From NCBI RefSeq assembly GCF_016427535.1, contig NZ_JAELXV010000002.1, positions 248,001 through 312,000 of the forward strand: a stretch of DNA of 64,000 nucleotides. The letters are read 5' to 3'. How positions within the stretch are numbered: position 1 is the stretch's first letter; each line of letters begins with the position of its first letter. The DNA comes from Hymenobacter sp. BT559. GTDB taxonomy: Bacteria; Bacteroidota; Bacteroidia; Cytophagales; Hymenobacteraceae. The position numbers and the translations under genes were made by a program. The notes beneath the pieces are model-generated. The model searched no databases and was not told where the DNA came from. It was given only the letters and a program-made list of their open reading frames with translations. Positions 8,250-17,125 of the stretch are shown here, in pieces.

Positions 8250-10700
8250 TTACAGCCTGGCGGCCCGGATGATGTCGGCAAACACACCCGAGGCCGTGAC
8301 CTCGGCGCCCGCGCCGGCGCCCTTCACCACCAGCGGCTGCTCGGGGTAGCGGTCGGTGTAGAAGAGTACCACGTTGTCTTTGCCGCGCAGCTCGTAGAGG
8401 TCGTGGCCGGGCGCAATCTGCTGCAAGCCCACCGAAGCTTGGCCATTGGCATACTGCGCCACAAACTTGAGGCGCTTGCCCTGGCTAGCGGCTGCGTCGT
8501 AGAGCGCCCGGAAGTGTGGCTCGTGTACCGCCAACTCTTTGTAGAACGCCGCTACGTCGCCTTCGAGACACGAAGCGGGTAGGAAGCTTTCGTTGGCTAC
8601 GTCGCTCATTTCCAGTTGCTGACCAGCTTCGCGAGCCAGAATGAGGATTTTGCGGGCCACGTCCGAGCCGTTGAGGTCGAGGCGCGGGTCGGGCTCGGTA
8701 TAGCCTTCGGCCTGCGCCTGGGCCACCACCTCGGCAAAGGGCCGCGAGCCATCGTAATTATTAAACACGAAGTTGAGCGTGCCCGACAGCACCGCCTGCA
8801 TGCGGCGCACCACGTCGCCGCTGCGCGTGAGGTCGGCCAGCGTGCCGATAACCGGCAGTCCGGCGCCCACGTTGGTTTCGAACAAGTACTTGGTGTTGAA
8901 GTCGCGGGCCAGCTGCTTAAGCTGGCGGTACGAGGCGTAGGCGGCCGAAGCCGCGACTTTATTACAGGCTACCACGGCCACGCTCTTGGCCAGCAGCGGC
9001 GCGTACTGGTCGGCAGCGGCCGGGTTGGCCGTGATGTCCACGAATACGCTGTTACGCAGGTTTTTATCGATGATAAGCTGCGTCAGCTCGGGCAGCGACA
9101 GAGCGGGCGCCTTGTCCAGCGCCTCGGGCCAAGTGGTGAGGTCGAGGCTGCCCTCGTCGCTCACCAGGCAGTGGCGACTGTTGGCAATGGCTACCACGCG
9201 CAGGTCGAGGGCCAGCTTGTCGCGGAGGTATTCCTGCTGCTGGGCCAACTGGCTTAGTAGCTTGCCGCCCACGTTGCCCGGACCTAGGATGAAGAGGTTG
9301 ACCTGCTTATAGGTAGCCTCGAAGAATTCCTCATGCAGCACGTTAATGGCCTTGCGCACGTCGGCCGCCCGAATTACGGTCGAGATGTTGCGCTCGCTCG
9401 CGCCCTGCGCAATGGCCCGGATATTCACGCCGTTGTGCCCTAGGGCACTAAACAGGCGCCCGCTGATGCCCGGGTGGTTGCGCATCATGTCGCCCACCAG
9501 CGCCACAATGGCCAAGCCCGTTTCAGGCCGCAGCGGCTCTAGGCGGCCGGCCGCGATTTCGGCGGCAAATTCTTCATTGACCACGGCCTGGGCGGCGGGC
9601 ACGTCACCCTCATTCACGCCCACGCAGATAGAGTGCTCCGACGAGCTTTGGGTGATAAGTACCACGTTGATGCGGGCCCGCGCCAGCGCGGCAAACAGCC
9701 GCGCCGAAAAGCCCGGCACGCCCACCATACCGCTGCCCTCTAGGTTCAGCAGCGCTAGGTTGCCGATGCTCGACAAGCCGCGCACCACCCCGATGCTCGG
9801 CGGCGGAGCCACTTCTACCAGTGTACCATAGTCGGCGGGGGCGAAGGTGTTTTTAATCCACATCGGAATGCCGCGCTGGCGCACTGGCTGCACTGTGGGC
9901 GCATACAGCACCTTGGCCCCGAAGTGCGACAGCTCCATTGCCTCTTCGTAGCTGATGCGGGCAATGGGCCGTGCCGAGCGCACCAGGCGTGGGTCGGCGG
10001 TGAGCATGCCACTCACATCGGTCCAGATTTCGAGCTTTTCGGCACCTAGGGCCGCGGCCAAGATGGCGGCCGTGTAGTCGGAGCCACCCCGCCCTAGGGT
10101 AGTGGTGTGGCCCTCGGCATCGGCCGCAATAAAGCCGGGCGCTACCCAGAGGGTTTCGGCGGTTTTAGCTTTAAAATCAGTTACTAGCTGTTCGGTGGCG
10201 GCCTCTTCAAGTTGCGCCATGCCGAAGCGCGAGTTGGTGCGGATGAGCTGGCGGCTATCGGCCCAAGCGGCGGCTACGCCGCGGGCTTGCAAGGCCGCTA
10301 CTACCAGGCGCGACGACAGCAATTCGCCATAGCTCATCAGGCGGTCGAGGGTACGCGGCGAGAGTTCACCTAGGGCAAAAATGCCGTCGGCCAGCAGCAC
10401 TAGCTCAGTAAACTGGGCCGTAAGCCAGGGCTGAATTTCGGCCTGCGCCTCGAAAGAGGGGAGGAGTTGCTCGGCGGCGGTGAAGTGGCGGGCTTCGAGT
10501 TGGCGCAGGGCCTGGCGAAAGCTTTCGTCGCCGCTAGCAGCCGCGCGGCCCGCGTTAATGAGCGCGTCGGTAGTGCCGCCTAGGGCCGATACGACCAGCA
10601 CCACTGGTCCTTGGGCCAGCGCGCGGGTCACGATGGCAATTACCTTCTCGATATTTTCGGCCGAGGCAACCGACGTGCCGCCGAACTTCAGAACTTGCAT
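8250..10700 (-). CDS. thrA: Bifunctional aspartate kinase/homoserine dehydrogenase I
   Basis: An 816-residue fusion enzyme that catalyses the first and third steps of the aspartate-to-threonine route. The aspartokinase part opens with VLKFGGTSVA (residues 3-12) and runs to about 290. Two ACT regulatory modules follow (about 310-460; GNLALLNLEGSGM and AIVALVGDMMRNHPGI), which usually give threonine feedback. The homoserine dehydrogenase part has the NAD(P)-binding loop LFILGPGNVGGKLL (about 470) and the catalytic region SGTLNFVFNNYD. Length is normal for ThrA. It is the first gene of the operon and is divergent from prfA. I see no threonine-rich leader peptide or attenuator upstream. Confidence 0.97.
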   Translation of the reverse strand: MQVLKFGGTSVASAENIEKVIAIVTRALAQGPVVLVVSALGGTTDALINAGRAAASGDESFRQALRQLEARHFTAAEQLLPSFEAQAEIQPWLTAQFTELVLLADGIFALGELSPRTLDRLMSYGELLSSRLVVAALQARGVAAAWADSRQLIRTNSRFGMAQLEEAATEQLVTDFKAKTAETLWVAPGFIAADAEGHTTTLGRGGSDYTAAILAAALGAEKLEIWTDVSGMLTADPRLVRSARPIARISYEEAMELSHFGAKVLYAPTVQPVRQRGIPMWIKNTFAPADYGTLVEVAPPPSIGVVRGLSSIGNLALLNLEGSGMVGVPGFSARLFAALARARINVVLITQSSSEHSICVGVNEGDVPAAQAVVNEEFAAEIAAGRLEPLRPETGLAIVALVGDMMRNHPGISGRLFSALGHNGVNIRAIAQGASERNISTVIRAADVRKAINVLHEEFFEATYKQVNLFILGPGNVGGKLLSQLAQQQEYLRDKLALDLRVVAIANSRHCLVSDEGSLDLTTWPEALDKAPALSLPELTQLIIDKNLRNSVFVDITANPAAADQYAPLLAKSVAVVACNKVAASAAYASYRQLKQLARDFNTKYLFETNVGAGLPVIGTLADLTRSGDVVRRMQAVLSGTLNFVFNNYDGSRPFAEVVAQAQAEGYTEPDPRLDLNGSDVARKILILAREAGQQLEMSDVANESFLPASCLEGDVAAFYKELAVHEPHFRALYDAAASQGKRLKFVAQYANGQASVGLQQIAPGHDLYELRGKDNVVLFYTDRYPEQPLVVKGAGAGAEVTASGVFADIIRAARL

Positions 10701-10817
10701 AAAATCGACCGCCCGATTGGCCGTAGCCCGCCAGGCACTAGAGGCTCAGCGCGAGGCTAAACCAGCGTAAACAATTGGCGCGGAACGCCGACCGCAAAGG
10801 ACGGTGTTACCACGCCG

Positions 10818-10825
10818 TATCTTTG
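10818..10825 (+). promoter_or_regulatory. Bacteroidota -7 box ahead of prfA
   Basis: TATCTTTG matches the Bacteroidota consensus TAnnTTTG and lies 31 bases before the prfA start. A convincing -33 TTG is not seen at the usual spacing. Confidence 0.55.
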
Positions 10826-10856
10826 CAAACTACTGACTATTTTTTCCGACCACAAA

Positions 10857-11927
10857 ATGCTGGATAAACTCGAAGCCATCCGCGAGCGCTACGACAACGT
10901 GAACCACGAGCTCATGCAGCCCGACGTGATGAGCGACATGAAGCGCTTCAAGTCGCTGAACAAAGAATATAAAGACCTAGGAAAAATTATGGTAGAGTAC
11001 CGTGCTTATCAGCAGGTGCTCAGTAATATAGAAGGCGCCCGCCAAGTTATCTCGACCGAAAAAGACGAGGATTTTCGCGAGATGGCCAAGGCCGAGCTCG
11101 ACGAGCTACAGCCCGAAGCCGAGCGCCTCGAGGCGGTGATAAAAGATTTATTAATTCCGAAAGACCCGAACGATTCCAAGGACGTTATTATGGAAATTCG
11201 GGCCGGCGCGGGCGGCGACGAGGCCTCGCTATTCGCTGGCGACTTGCAGCGTATGTACTTGCGTTTCGCCGAAAAGCAGGGCTGGAAAATGGAGCTGGTG
11301 GATGCTATGGAAGGCACCGCGGGTGGCTACAAAGAAATCATTCTGGCCGTGAAGGGCGAGGACGTGTACGGCAAGCTCAAGTTTGAATCGGGCGTGCACC
11401 GCGTGCAACGCGTGCCAGCCACCGAAACCCAGGGCCGCATTCACACCTCGGTAGCTTCTATTGTGGTAATGCCCGAAGCTGAGGAGTTCGACATCGAGCT
11501 GGATATGAATGATATCCGTAAGGACTTGTTTATGTCGTCCGGTCCCGGTGGGCAGTCGGTAAACACGACTTACTCGGCCGTGCGCCTCACGCACATCCCG
11601 ACGGGCATCGTGGCCCAGTGCCAGGACCAGAAGTCGCAGCTCAAGAACTTCGACAAAGCCCTGCAAGTACTGCGCTCGCGCATTTTTGAAATCGAGCTGG
11701 CCAAGAAAAATGAGGCCGAAGGTGCCCTGCGCAAAGGTATGATTGGCAGCGGCGACCGCTCGGATAAAATCCGCACTTACAACTACCCACAGGGCCGCGT
11801 AACCGACCACCGCATCGGCTACACCGTGTACAACCTGCCGAGCGTAATGGACGGCAACATCGACGACTTTGTGGAGCAACTGCGCCTCGCCGAGAGCGCC
11901 GAGCGCCTGAAAGTGGGCGCCGAATAA
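10857..11927 (+). CDS. prfA: Peptide chain release factor 1
   Basis: A 356-residue class I release factor that reads UAA and UAG and triggers peptide release on the ribosome. The GGQ motif sits at residues 231-233 ([11 protein letters not shown]). The tripeptide PAT at 187-189 corresponds to the RF1 codon-recognition motif, which distinguishes it from RF2 (SPF). The N-terminal helical domain and the [14 protein letters not shown] segment are intact and length is normal. It is a single gene with its own TAnnTTTG promoter and a strong hairpin at 11957-11991 downstream. Confidence 0.98.
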   Translation: MLDKLEAIRERYDNVNHELMQPDVMSDMKRFKSLNKEYKDLGKIMVEYRAYQQVLSNIEGARQVISTEKDEDFREMAKAELDELQPEAERLEAVIKDLLIPKDPNDSKDVIMEIRAGAGGDEASLFAGDLQRMYLRFAEKQGWKMELVDAMEGTAGGYKEIILAVKGEDVYGKLKFESGVHRVQRVPATETQGRIHTSVASIVVMPEAEEFDIELDMNDIRKDLFMSSGPGGQSVNTTYSAVRLTHIPTGIVAQCQDQKSQLKNFDKALQVLRSRIFEIELAKKNEAEGALRKGMIGSGDRSDKIRTYNYPQGRVTDHRIGYTVYNLPSVMDGNIDDFVEQLRLAESAERLKVGAE

Positions 11928-11956
11928 ATCGCAGATTGTAGCGGATTTAACGGATT

Positions 11957-11991
11957 ACGCAGTCAGCCCGCCTGCGGCGGGCTGACTGCGT
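11957..11991 (+). terminator. Perfect 16-bp stem hairpin after prfA
   Basis: ACGCAGTCAGCCCGCC (11957-11972) pairs perfectly with 11976-11991 around a TGC loop. A TTTTT stretch follows about 8 bases later, so a Rho-independent terminator for prfA is likely. Confidence 0.75.
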
Positions 11992-12010
11992 AGGTTGGCT
12001 TTTTAATGTT

Positions 12011-12095
12011 TGTCATGCTGAGCTTGCGAAGCATCTTGTCACGGTTGGGAGTTCTATTCCAGTGTGACGAAATGTTTCGCTGGCCCGGCATGACA
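12011..12095. repeat. Palindromic intergenic repeat, family B, copy 1
   Basis: TGTCATGCTGAGCTTGCGAA at the left end and an imperfect inverse ending in GCATGACA at the right. Copies with better arms lie at 48583-48676 and 60799-60891. This copy is the most diverged: the right arm reads GTGACGAAATGTTTCGC. Non-coding; probably REP-like. Confidence 0.75.
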
Positions 12096-12162
12096 TTTTT
12101 ATGTGAGCACTATCGTTAGCAGTGAGACGTTTGGCTGCTGGCTCTTATTCTAGGCGTTTCTG

Positions 12163-13722
12163 ATGTTTAAAAAGCTACTATTCCCCGTCCTACTACTACT
12201 CAGTGCTGGTCTTAGCCTGACGCTGCCTGGCTGCAAGCCTCGCGAGGAGGAATTGCAGACGAGTGGCGCGTTAGCGTTTTCGGCCGATACGGTGAAGTTT
12301 GACACGGTTTTTACGACCCTGCGCACCGTCACAAAGCGGCTGTGGGTATACAACCGCAACCCTAGGGGGGTGAATGTGGATTTGATTGGTCTAGAAAAAC
12401 CCGTCTCTTCAGCTTATACCTTGCTCATTAATGGCGATTTAAAGCAGACAGCCAGTAATCTTTTTATCAGAGGCCAGGATAGCTTGCTCATTTTGGTGCG
12501 GGCCAAACTGCCCGACAACGGCCAGAATGGCTCGCCTAAGGATTATGTGCTAGAAGAAAAGCTGAATTTTCGTACCAACGGGCAGGACCAACAAGTGTTG
12601 CTGCGCTCGTTTGGGCAGAACATCTACCTGCACGATGGCTCGCAGCTCACCGGCAACCTAACGTGGACCAACGACCGCCCGCACGTACTCTACAATGATG
12701 TGATAGTGCCAGCCGGTAGTACGCTGCGCCTCAAGCCTGGCACCCGTGTATATGCCCACGCCGGGGCGGCGCTTGTTGTGCGGGGCACGCTGCTTGTGAA
12801 CAGCCCCACCGACTATGCGCCTGGCACCGCGGCCACCGATACAGTAAAGGCCACCAACACTAACATCGTGCGCTTCGCTGGCGACCGCAGCGGTGAGACC
12901 CTGTACGCCACCGCACCGGGGCAGTGGACGGGTATTGTGCTCGATGCTGGCAGCCACGGTAATATCATTCGCTACGCCCAAATTCAGAATGCCTCAGTTG
13001 GCGTGCTGCTTTATAACCCTGCTAATGCGAGCCCGCGGCCCGATGTGCTGCTGCAAAACTCGGTTATTCGCTATATCTCGGGCGCCGATGTCAGCTTTGC
13101 GGGTAGCAAGAGCAGTCTCGAATACGGCGCTGGTGTGCTAAGCGTAGGTGGCAAGGTGACAATGGAAAATACGCTGCTCAGCGATTGCTACGAATACGCG
13201 CTGCTGGGCACTGGGGGCGGCGAGTACTCCATAAATTACTGCACCATTGCGAATTACCCAGCCATTACGAGGGTGCGTAACACGGCCTCCCTGACTTTTT
13301 CTAACTCGTCCGCCGACGGCAAAGCCAAAATTCCAGGGCTGACGCTAAGCCTGAAAAACTCCGTGGTGTGGGGCTCTAACCGCGATGAACTGTCCTTTGA
13401 GAATTACGACGACTATAGCGCGGGTGTCAGCATTCAAAATACAATGCTTGCCACACAGCTCTACGCCGCTGCCGCCAACGCGCCTAGTAAGCCGGGCTTG
13501 GCTCGGCCCGACCTCAATAATCTCATTCCACCGTACAGTTACACTTATCCTAAATTCAAGCAAATCAGTGCTGGTCTTAATAGCGATTATCGCTTGGATG
13601 CTACTTCGCCCGGCGTCAACCGTGGCACCCAGCAGGCGCAGCCCCTGCTCCTGCGCGACCTGCTGAACCTGCCGCGCCCAAGTGCCGCGCCTACCCTAGG
13701 TGCCTACCAAACCAATAAATAA
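12163..13722 (+). CDS. Beta-helix repeat lipoprotein
   Basis: A 519-residue surface or periplasmic lipoprotein. The signal peptide ends LTLPGC (lipobox, Cys at about 24). After about 150 residues of Ig-like sequence (FGQNIYLHDGSQLTGN), the middle consists of short repeating strands (GNIIRYAQIQNASVGVLLY, VLLQNSVIRYISG, ENTLLSDCYEYALLG) typical of right-handed beta-helix proteins. The end, LGAYQTNK, resembles the choice-of-anchor Q type. No catalytic residues can be assigned. Such proteins in Bacteroidota are often polysaccharide-binding or structural. The gene stands alone between a family B repeat and a family D repeat. Confidence 0.75.
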   Translation: MFKKLLFPVLLLLSAGLSLTLPGCKPREEELQTSGALAFSADTVKFDTVFTTLRTVTKRLWVYNRNPRGVNVDLIGLEKPVSSAYTLLINGDLKQTASNLFIRGQDSLLILVRAKLPDNGQNGSPKDYVLEEKLNFRTNGQDQQVLLRSFGQNIYLHDGSQLTGNLTWTNDRPHVLYNDVIVPAGSTLRLKPGTRVYAHAGAALVVRGTLLVNSPTDYAPGTAATDTVKATNTNIVRFAGDRSGETLYATAPGQWTGIVLDAGSHGNIIRYAQIQNASVGVLLYNPANASPRPDVLLQNSVIRYISGADVSFAGSKSSLEYGAGVLSVGGKVTMENTLLSDCYEYALLGTGGGEYSINYCTIANYPAITRVRNTASLTFSNSSADGKAKIPGLTLSLKNSVVWGSNRDELSFENYDDYSAGVSIQNTMLATQLYAAAANAPSKPGLARPDLNNLIPPYSYTYPKFKQISAGLNSDYRLDATSPGVNRGTQQAQPLLLRDLLNLPRPSAAPTLGAYQTNK

Positions 13723-13793
13723 TGGTTAATGGTTAGTTGTTAAAGGCTAATTGTTATTAATAATTAACCCTTAGCAACTAACCATTAACCATT
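13721..13793. repeat. AT-rich palindromic repeat, family D, copy 1
   Basis: Perfect 19-base arms, AATGGTTAATGGTTAGTTG at 13721-13739 and its inverse at 13775-13793. Related words (TTAATGGTTA / TAACCATTAA) recur at 17997-18094 and 21183-21243. The left arm overlaps the stop codon region of the lipoprotein gene, and the right arm ends just before the YjbQ gene. Confidence 0.8.
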
Positions 13794-13801
13794 AAAAAAG
13801 A

Positions 13802-14224
13802 ATGCGCTACATCCAAAAACGCTTGCGCCTGCCCGCCGTGGCCGAGGGCTTCCACCTCATCACCGACCTGCTGCTGGCCGAGCTGCCTGAACTCGAAAGC
13901 CTGCGCACGGGCACGGCCAACTTCTTTATCCAGCATACCTCGGCTAGCCTGTTCATCACCGAAAATGCCGACCCTACCGTGCGGCGTGATTTTCAGGAAT
14001 ATTTCAAGCGCTTGGCGCCCGACAATGCGCCGTACTTCCAACATACCCTAGAGGGCCCCGATGACATGACCGCCCACCTGAAAGCCGCTATGCTCGGCAA
14101 TTCGGTGACGGTGCCCATTGCCAATGGGCAGTTGCTGCTGGGTACCTGGCAGGGCCTGTGCTTGGGCGAACACCGCCGCCACGGTGGCCGCCGCTGGGTA
14201 GTGGCCACTCTCATGGGCGAGTAG
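13802..14224 (+). CDS. YjbQ family protein (secondary thiamine-phosphate synthase type)
   Basis: A 140-residue protein of the YjbQ/UPF0047 family. Two signatures are visible: HTSASLFITENADPTVRRDFQEY around residues 45-68 and the family block GTWQGLCLGEHR near 115-126. Members have weak thiamine-phosphate synthase activity in E. coli complementation, but the true role is uncertain. Length is normal. It is the only gene between the lipoprotein and the convergent DUF gene; its stop is 14 bases from the end of the leftward neighbour. A second thiamine-related locus (TPP riboswitch) lies far downstream, with no direct link. Confidence 0.9.
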   Translation: MRYIQKRLRLPAVAEGFHLITDLLLAELPELESLRTGTANFFIQHTSASLFITENADPTVRRDFQEYFKRLAPDNAPYFQHTLEGPDDMTAHLKAAMLGNSVTVPIANGQLLLGTWQGLCLGEHRRHGGRRWVVATLMGE

Positions 14225-14237
14225 CGCCCTAGGTCGG

Positions 14238-14834
14238 CTATTGCACTTGCGCTTGGGTCTGGTAGCGCAGAGTGTCGAATAATATCAATTTTTGGGTGCC
14301 GCGTACTTCGTAGGTGTGTAGCTGACCCTGTTGCAGCGTTAGGTGTAATTGCTTCTGGCCCGAAAACAAGACGTTGTCTTGCCGCAAGGTAGCTTCTAGC
14401 TCTTGCGGCTGGCCGCTCGTGCTTAGTACCGAAAGGCGCGTGACCGACGCATTGGGGTGGCCGGGCTGGGCGGTGTATGTGCGGCGCGTAGCTCCGCTGG
14501 CCTCGGTAGTCGAGTCGAGGCGGTAGGCCCCGCGCAGGGCCGCTTTGTTGATGTCGGCTTGGTAAAAAATCTGAAGCTCGTCAGCCCACTTCACCTGCGG
14601 CACTTGCACGGTCTCGGGGGCGCCACCGCGCAGGGCCACGTGCTTGGTTACGCCAGGGTGGCGGGCTGTGAGCTGTTGCACCTGGGCATCGAGCAGGCCC
14701 CGCACATCGAAGTAGGGGCCCACCGGCCGGGGCGCCCCAGGCGCGGCCGGGTCGGGAGCAGTGGGGCCATCGCCGCAGCCACCTAGGGCAAGTGAGGCGC
14801 CAACAAACAAAAAAAGACCAGTTCTACAACTCAT
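14238..14834 (-). CDS. Uncharacterised lipoprotein
   Basis: A 198-residue exported protein. Start at 14834 gives MSCRTGLFLFVGASLALGGC with a lipobox Cys. The mature part begins with a Pro/Ala-rich linker and has a region of about 150 residues with predicted beta structure (VKWADELQIFYQADINK, LRGAYRLDS). I recognise no domain. It is convergent with YjbQ and shares the strand with gpmI upstream, 80 bases away, so it may be read through from gpmI. Confidence 0.75.
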   Translation of the reverse strand: MSCRTGLFLFVGASLALGGCGDGPTAPDPAAPGAPRPVGPYFDVRGLLDAQVQQLTARHPGVTKHVALRGGAPETVQVPQVKWADELQIFYQADINKAALRGAYRLDSTTEASGATRRTYTAQPGHPNASVTRLSVLSTSGQPQELEATLRQDNVLFSGQKQLHLTLQQGQLHTYEVRGTQKLILFDTLRYQTQAQVQ

Positions 14835-14914
14835 AGCTAACAGAATGTCCCGCACTGCGCTTCGACACTGCGGGACACTCAGGAAAATCAAAAACACATT
14901 GTTTTGTTCAAGAC

Positions 14915-16450
14915 CTAGCCGGCGGCGGGGCGCAGCAGGCTTTGGCCGGTCATCTCAGCGGGCTGGGGCACCCCCATTAGCTGCAGCACTGTGGGGGCAA
15001 TGTCACCGAGCTTACCATTGGCCAAGCCGCCGATGTAGCCATCGGCAGCCAAGATGCAGGGTACCAAGTTAGTCGTGTGCGCCGTGTTGGGCGAGCCATC
15101 TTCATTGCGCATGTATTCAGCATTGCCGTGGTCGGCGATGATGATGCAGGCGTAGCCAGCGGCCAGGCCTGCCTCTACCACGTCGCGGGCGCAGGCATCG
15201 GCCGTTTCTACAGCCTTTATCACGGCCTCAAACACGCCAGTATGGCCTACCATGTCAGGGTTAGCGAAGTTGACAACCACAAAGTCAGCCGTATTGTGCT
15301 GCAATTCTGGCACTAGGGCGTCGCGCAACTCGTAGGCGCTCATTTCGGGCGCCAGGTCGTAGGTCGCTACTTTGGGCGAAGCCCGCAGAATGCGCTTTTC
15401 GCCCTCGAACTCCAGCTCGCGGCCCCCCGAGAAGAAGAACGTCACGTGCGGGTACTTCTCGGTTTCGGCCATGCGAATCTGCGTCTTGCCGTGCGCCGCC
15501 AGTACCTGCCCTAGAGTGTTGTCGAGGTTGTCTTTCTCAAAAATCGCCGTCACGCCCTGGAACGTCGCATCATACGTCGTCATGGTGAGGTAGCGCAGGT
15601 TGAGGCGGTGCATCTGGTAGGCGTTGAAATCCTGCTGCGTGAGCGCCTCCGTAATTTCGCGGCCCCGGTCGGTGCGGAAGTTGAAGCACAGCACCACGTC
15701 GCCATCCTTGATGGTGGCCAGCGGCTGGCCGTCGGCCCCGGTCTTCACGATGGGCTTCAGGAATTCATCCGTCACGCCTTCTTTGTACTGCTCCTGAATG
15801 CTCTGAATCAGGTTTTGCGAGGGCGTGCCCACACCATTCACTAGTAGGTCGTAGGCTACTTTCACGCGTTCCCAGCGCTGGTCGCGGTCCATGGCGTAGT
15901 AGCGGCCCACGATGGAGGCAATCTTGGCACCCGTGCGCTCAGCGTGTTGCTCTAGCTCATTCACGTAGTGCACGCCGCCCTTGGGGTCGGTGTCGCGGCC
16001 ATCGGTGAAGGCATGCACGAAGGTCTTGTGCACGCCGGCCTCGTGGGCAATGGTGCAGAGTGCCTTCACGTGGTCGATGTGCGAGTGCACCCCGCCATCC
16101 GACAGCAGGCCAATGAGGTGAAAAGGCTTATTATTTTCGCGGGCGTAGTCCAGGGCATTTTTCAGGGCCGGAATCTGGCCCAGCTTGCGCTCCTGAATGG
16201 TCTTGCCAATGCGCACTAGCTCCTGGTACACCACCCGGCCAGCGCCAATGTTCATGTGGCCTACCTCCGAGTTTCCCATCTGACCATCAGGCAACCCCAC
16301 GGCCTCACCTGAGGCCTGGAGGGTGCTATGCGGAAAGCGCTGCAGGAGCCCGTGGTAGTATGGAGTCTGCGCCTGGTCAACGGCCGAAGCGCTGGTATTT
16401 GGGGCGATGCCCCACCCGTCTAAGATAACTAGTAAGACCTGCTTGTTCAT
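14915..16450 (-). CDS. gpmI: 2,3-bisphosphoglycerate-independent phosphoglycerate mutase
   Basis: A 511-residue glycolytic enzyme of the alkaline-phosphatase superfamily that interconverts 3- and 2-phosphoglycerate using two Mn ions. The phosphoserine nucleophile is Ser61 in GQMGNSEVGHMNIGAGR. The first metal-binding Asp lies in LVILDGWG (Asp11), and the C-terminal metal ligands lie in NFANPDMVGHTG and IIADHGNAE. Length is normal. A TAnnTTTG box ends 4 bases before its ATG, which would make the transcript leaderless or nearly so. Confidence 0.98.
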   Translation of the reverse strand: MNKQVLLVILDGWGIAPNTSASAVDQAQTPYYHGLLQRFPHSTLQASGEAVGLPDGQMGNSEVGHMNIGAGRVVYQELVRIGKTIQERKLGQIPALKNALDYARENNKPFHLIGLLSDGGVHSHIDHVKALCTIAHEAGVHKTFVHAFTDGRDTDPKGGVHYVNELEQHAERTGAKIASIVGRYYAMDRDQRWERVKVAYDLLVNGVGTPSQNLIQSIQEQYKEGVTDEFLKPIVKTGADGQPLATIKDGDVVLCFNFRTDRGREITEALTQQDFNAYQMHRLNLRYLTMTTYDATFQGVTAIFEKDNLDNTLGQVLAAHGKTQIRMAETEKYPHVTFFFSGGRELEFEGEKRILRASPKVATYDLAPEMSAYELRDALVPELQHNTADFVVVNFANPDMVGHTGVFEAVIKAVETADACARDVVEAGLAAGYACIIIADHGNAEYMRNEDGSPNTAHTTNLVPCILAADGYIGGLANGKLGDIAPTVLQLMGVPQPAEMTGQSLLRPAAG

Positions 16451-16454
16451 GCCG

Positions 16455-16462
16455 CAAAAGTA
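16455..16462 (-). promoter_or_regulatory. -7 box for gpmI, start-codon proximal
   Basis: On the minus strand TACTTTTG is followed by CGGC and then the gpmI ATG. With a start site a few bases downstream of the box, the mRNA would begin at or next to the start codon. The same 4-base spacing occurs at nadC and at the rhodanese gene at 56960-57283. Confidence 0.55.
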
Positions 16463-16600
16463 CGCGGCGCACCCCGAAGCCCCTACGCTGCGTAGGAGGC
16501 CCCAGCTCCATCTGGAAATGATACAAAATGCCGTTTGCTGGCATAGTTTTGGCTTTATGCCAAGACACAGGCATTTGACCCCTTGGCAGAGCTTGTTACT

Positions 16601-17005
16601 ATGAGATTAATTTTTACCAAAATATTGATGTGCGGCTGGCTGATGCTAGCCGGTACGGCAACTATCCAGGCCCAGGGCGGCGACCAGCTGAGCGCCGTGC
16701 GTTCAGCCATCGCCAGCGGCTCTTCGCACGACCTAGCGCAGTACCTAGCTCCCTCGGTAGAGGTGGGCTTCGATGGCGACAGCCAGAACATGAACGCCAC
16801 CCAGACCGAGTTAGTACTCAAAAACTTTTTTAGCAAGAACGCGGCTGGCAAGTTTGATATTGTGCACCAAGGCGCCGGACCCGACGGCACGCCCTATGCT
16901 GTGGGCCGCTACACCGGGCGCAACGGTACCTACCGCGTGTTTATCGGCCTCAAGGCTAATAAAAGCACGCCAGCTATCGATAAGATAGACTTTACCAAGG
17001 AGTAG
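16601..17005 (+). CDS. DUF4783 family exported protein
   Basis: A 134-residue protein with a signal peptide (MRLIFTKILMCGWLMLAGTATIQA) and a small alpha+beta body of the NTF2/SnoaL-like DUF4783 type (LSAVRSAIASGSSHDLAQYL, TQTELVLKNFFSKN, GRYTGRNGTYRVFI). I chose the ATG at 16601, since it directly begins the signal peptide. DUF4783 genes sit next to nadC in other Bacteroidota as I recall; here nadC starts 120 bases downstream. Function unknown; probably a periplasmic binding fold. Confidence 0.8.
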   Translation: MRLIFTKILMCGWLMLAGTATIQAQGGDQLSAVRSAIASGSSHDLAQYLAPSVEVGFDGDSQNMNATQTELVLKNFFSKNAAGKFDIVHQGAGPDGTPYAVGRYTGRNGTYRVFIGLKANKSTPAIDKIDFTKE

Positions 17006-17026
17006 CATGGCTTTCCTAGGTAGCTA

Positions 17027-17090
17027 AAACTCCGCTTTGCGTCTTTGCGCAGCTGCCAAAATAGCGGCCCGCAAACGTGAAGCGGAGTTT
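17027..17090. repeat. Inverted repeat between DUF4783 and nadC
   Basis: AAACTCCGCTT (17027-17037) has its perfect inverse at 17080-17090. The loop of about 40 bases has no gene. A weak terminator or a relic palindrome is possible. Confidence 0.45.
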
Positions 17091-17113
17091 CGCATTGCAG
17101 GGTAGCCTAGGCG

Positions 17114-17121
17114 TACCTTTG
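17114..17121 (+). promoter_or_regulatory. -7 box for nadC, start-codon proximal
   Basis: TACCTTTG is followed by TGCT and then the GTG start of nadC. This suggests a leaderless or near-leaderless mRNA, as at gpmI. Confidence 0.55.
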
Positions 17122-17125
17122 TGCT

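Noticed and set aside
8616..9257. Long open frame antisense to thrA, and similar ones antisense to nrdA, gpmI and GH20
   Set aside because: They lie wholly inside genes with clear families on the other strand, lack recognised motifs, and reflect high-GC codon structure.
10701..10856. Threonine attenuator in front of thrA
   Set aside because: No leader peptide rich in Thr or Ile and no terminator hairpin with a T-run in the spacer on the minus strand.
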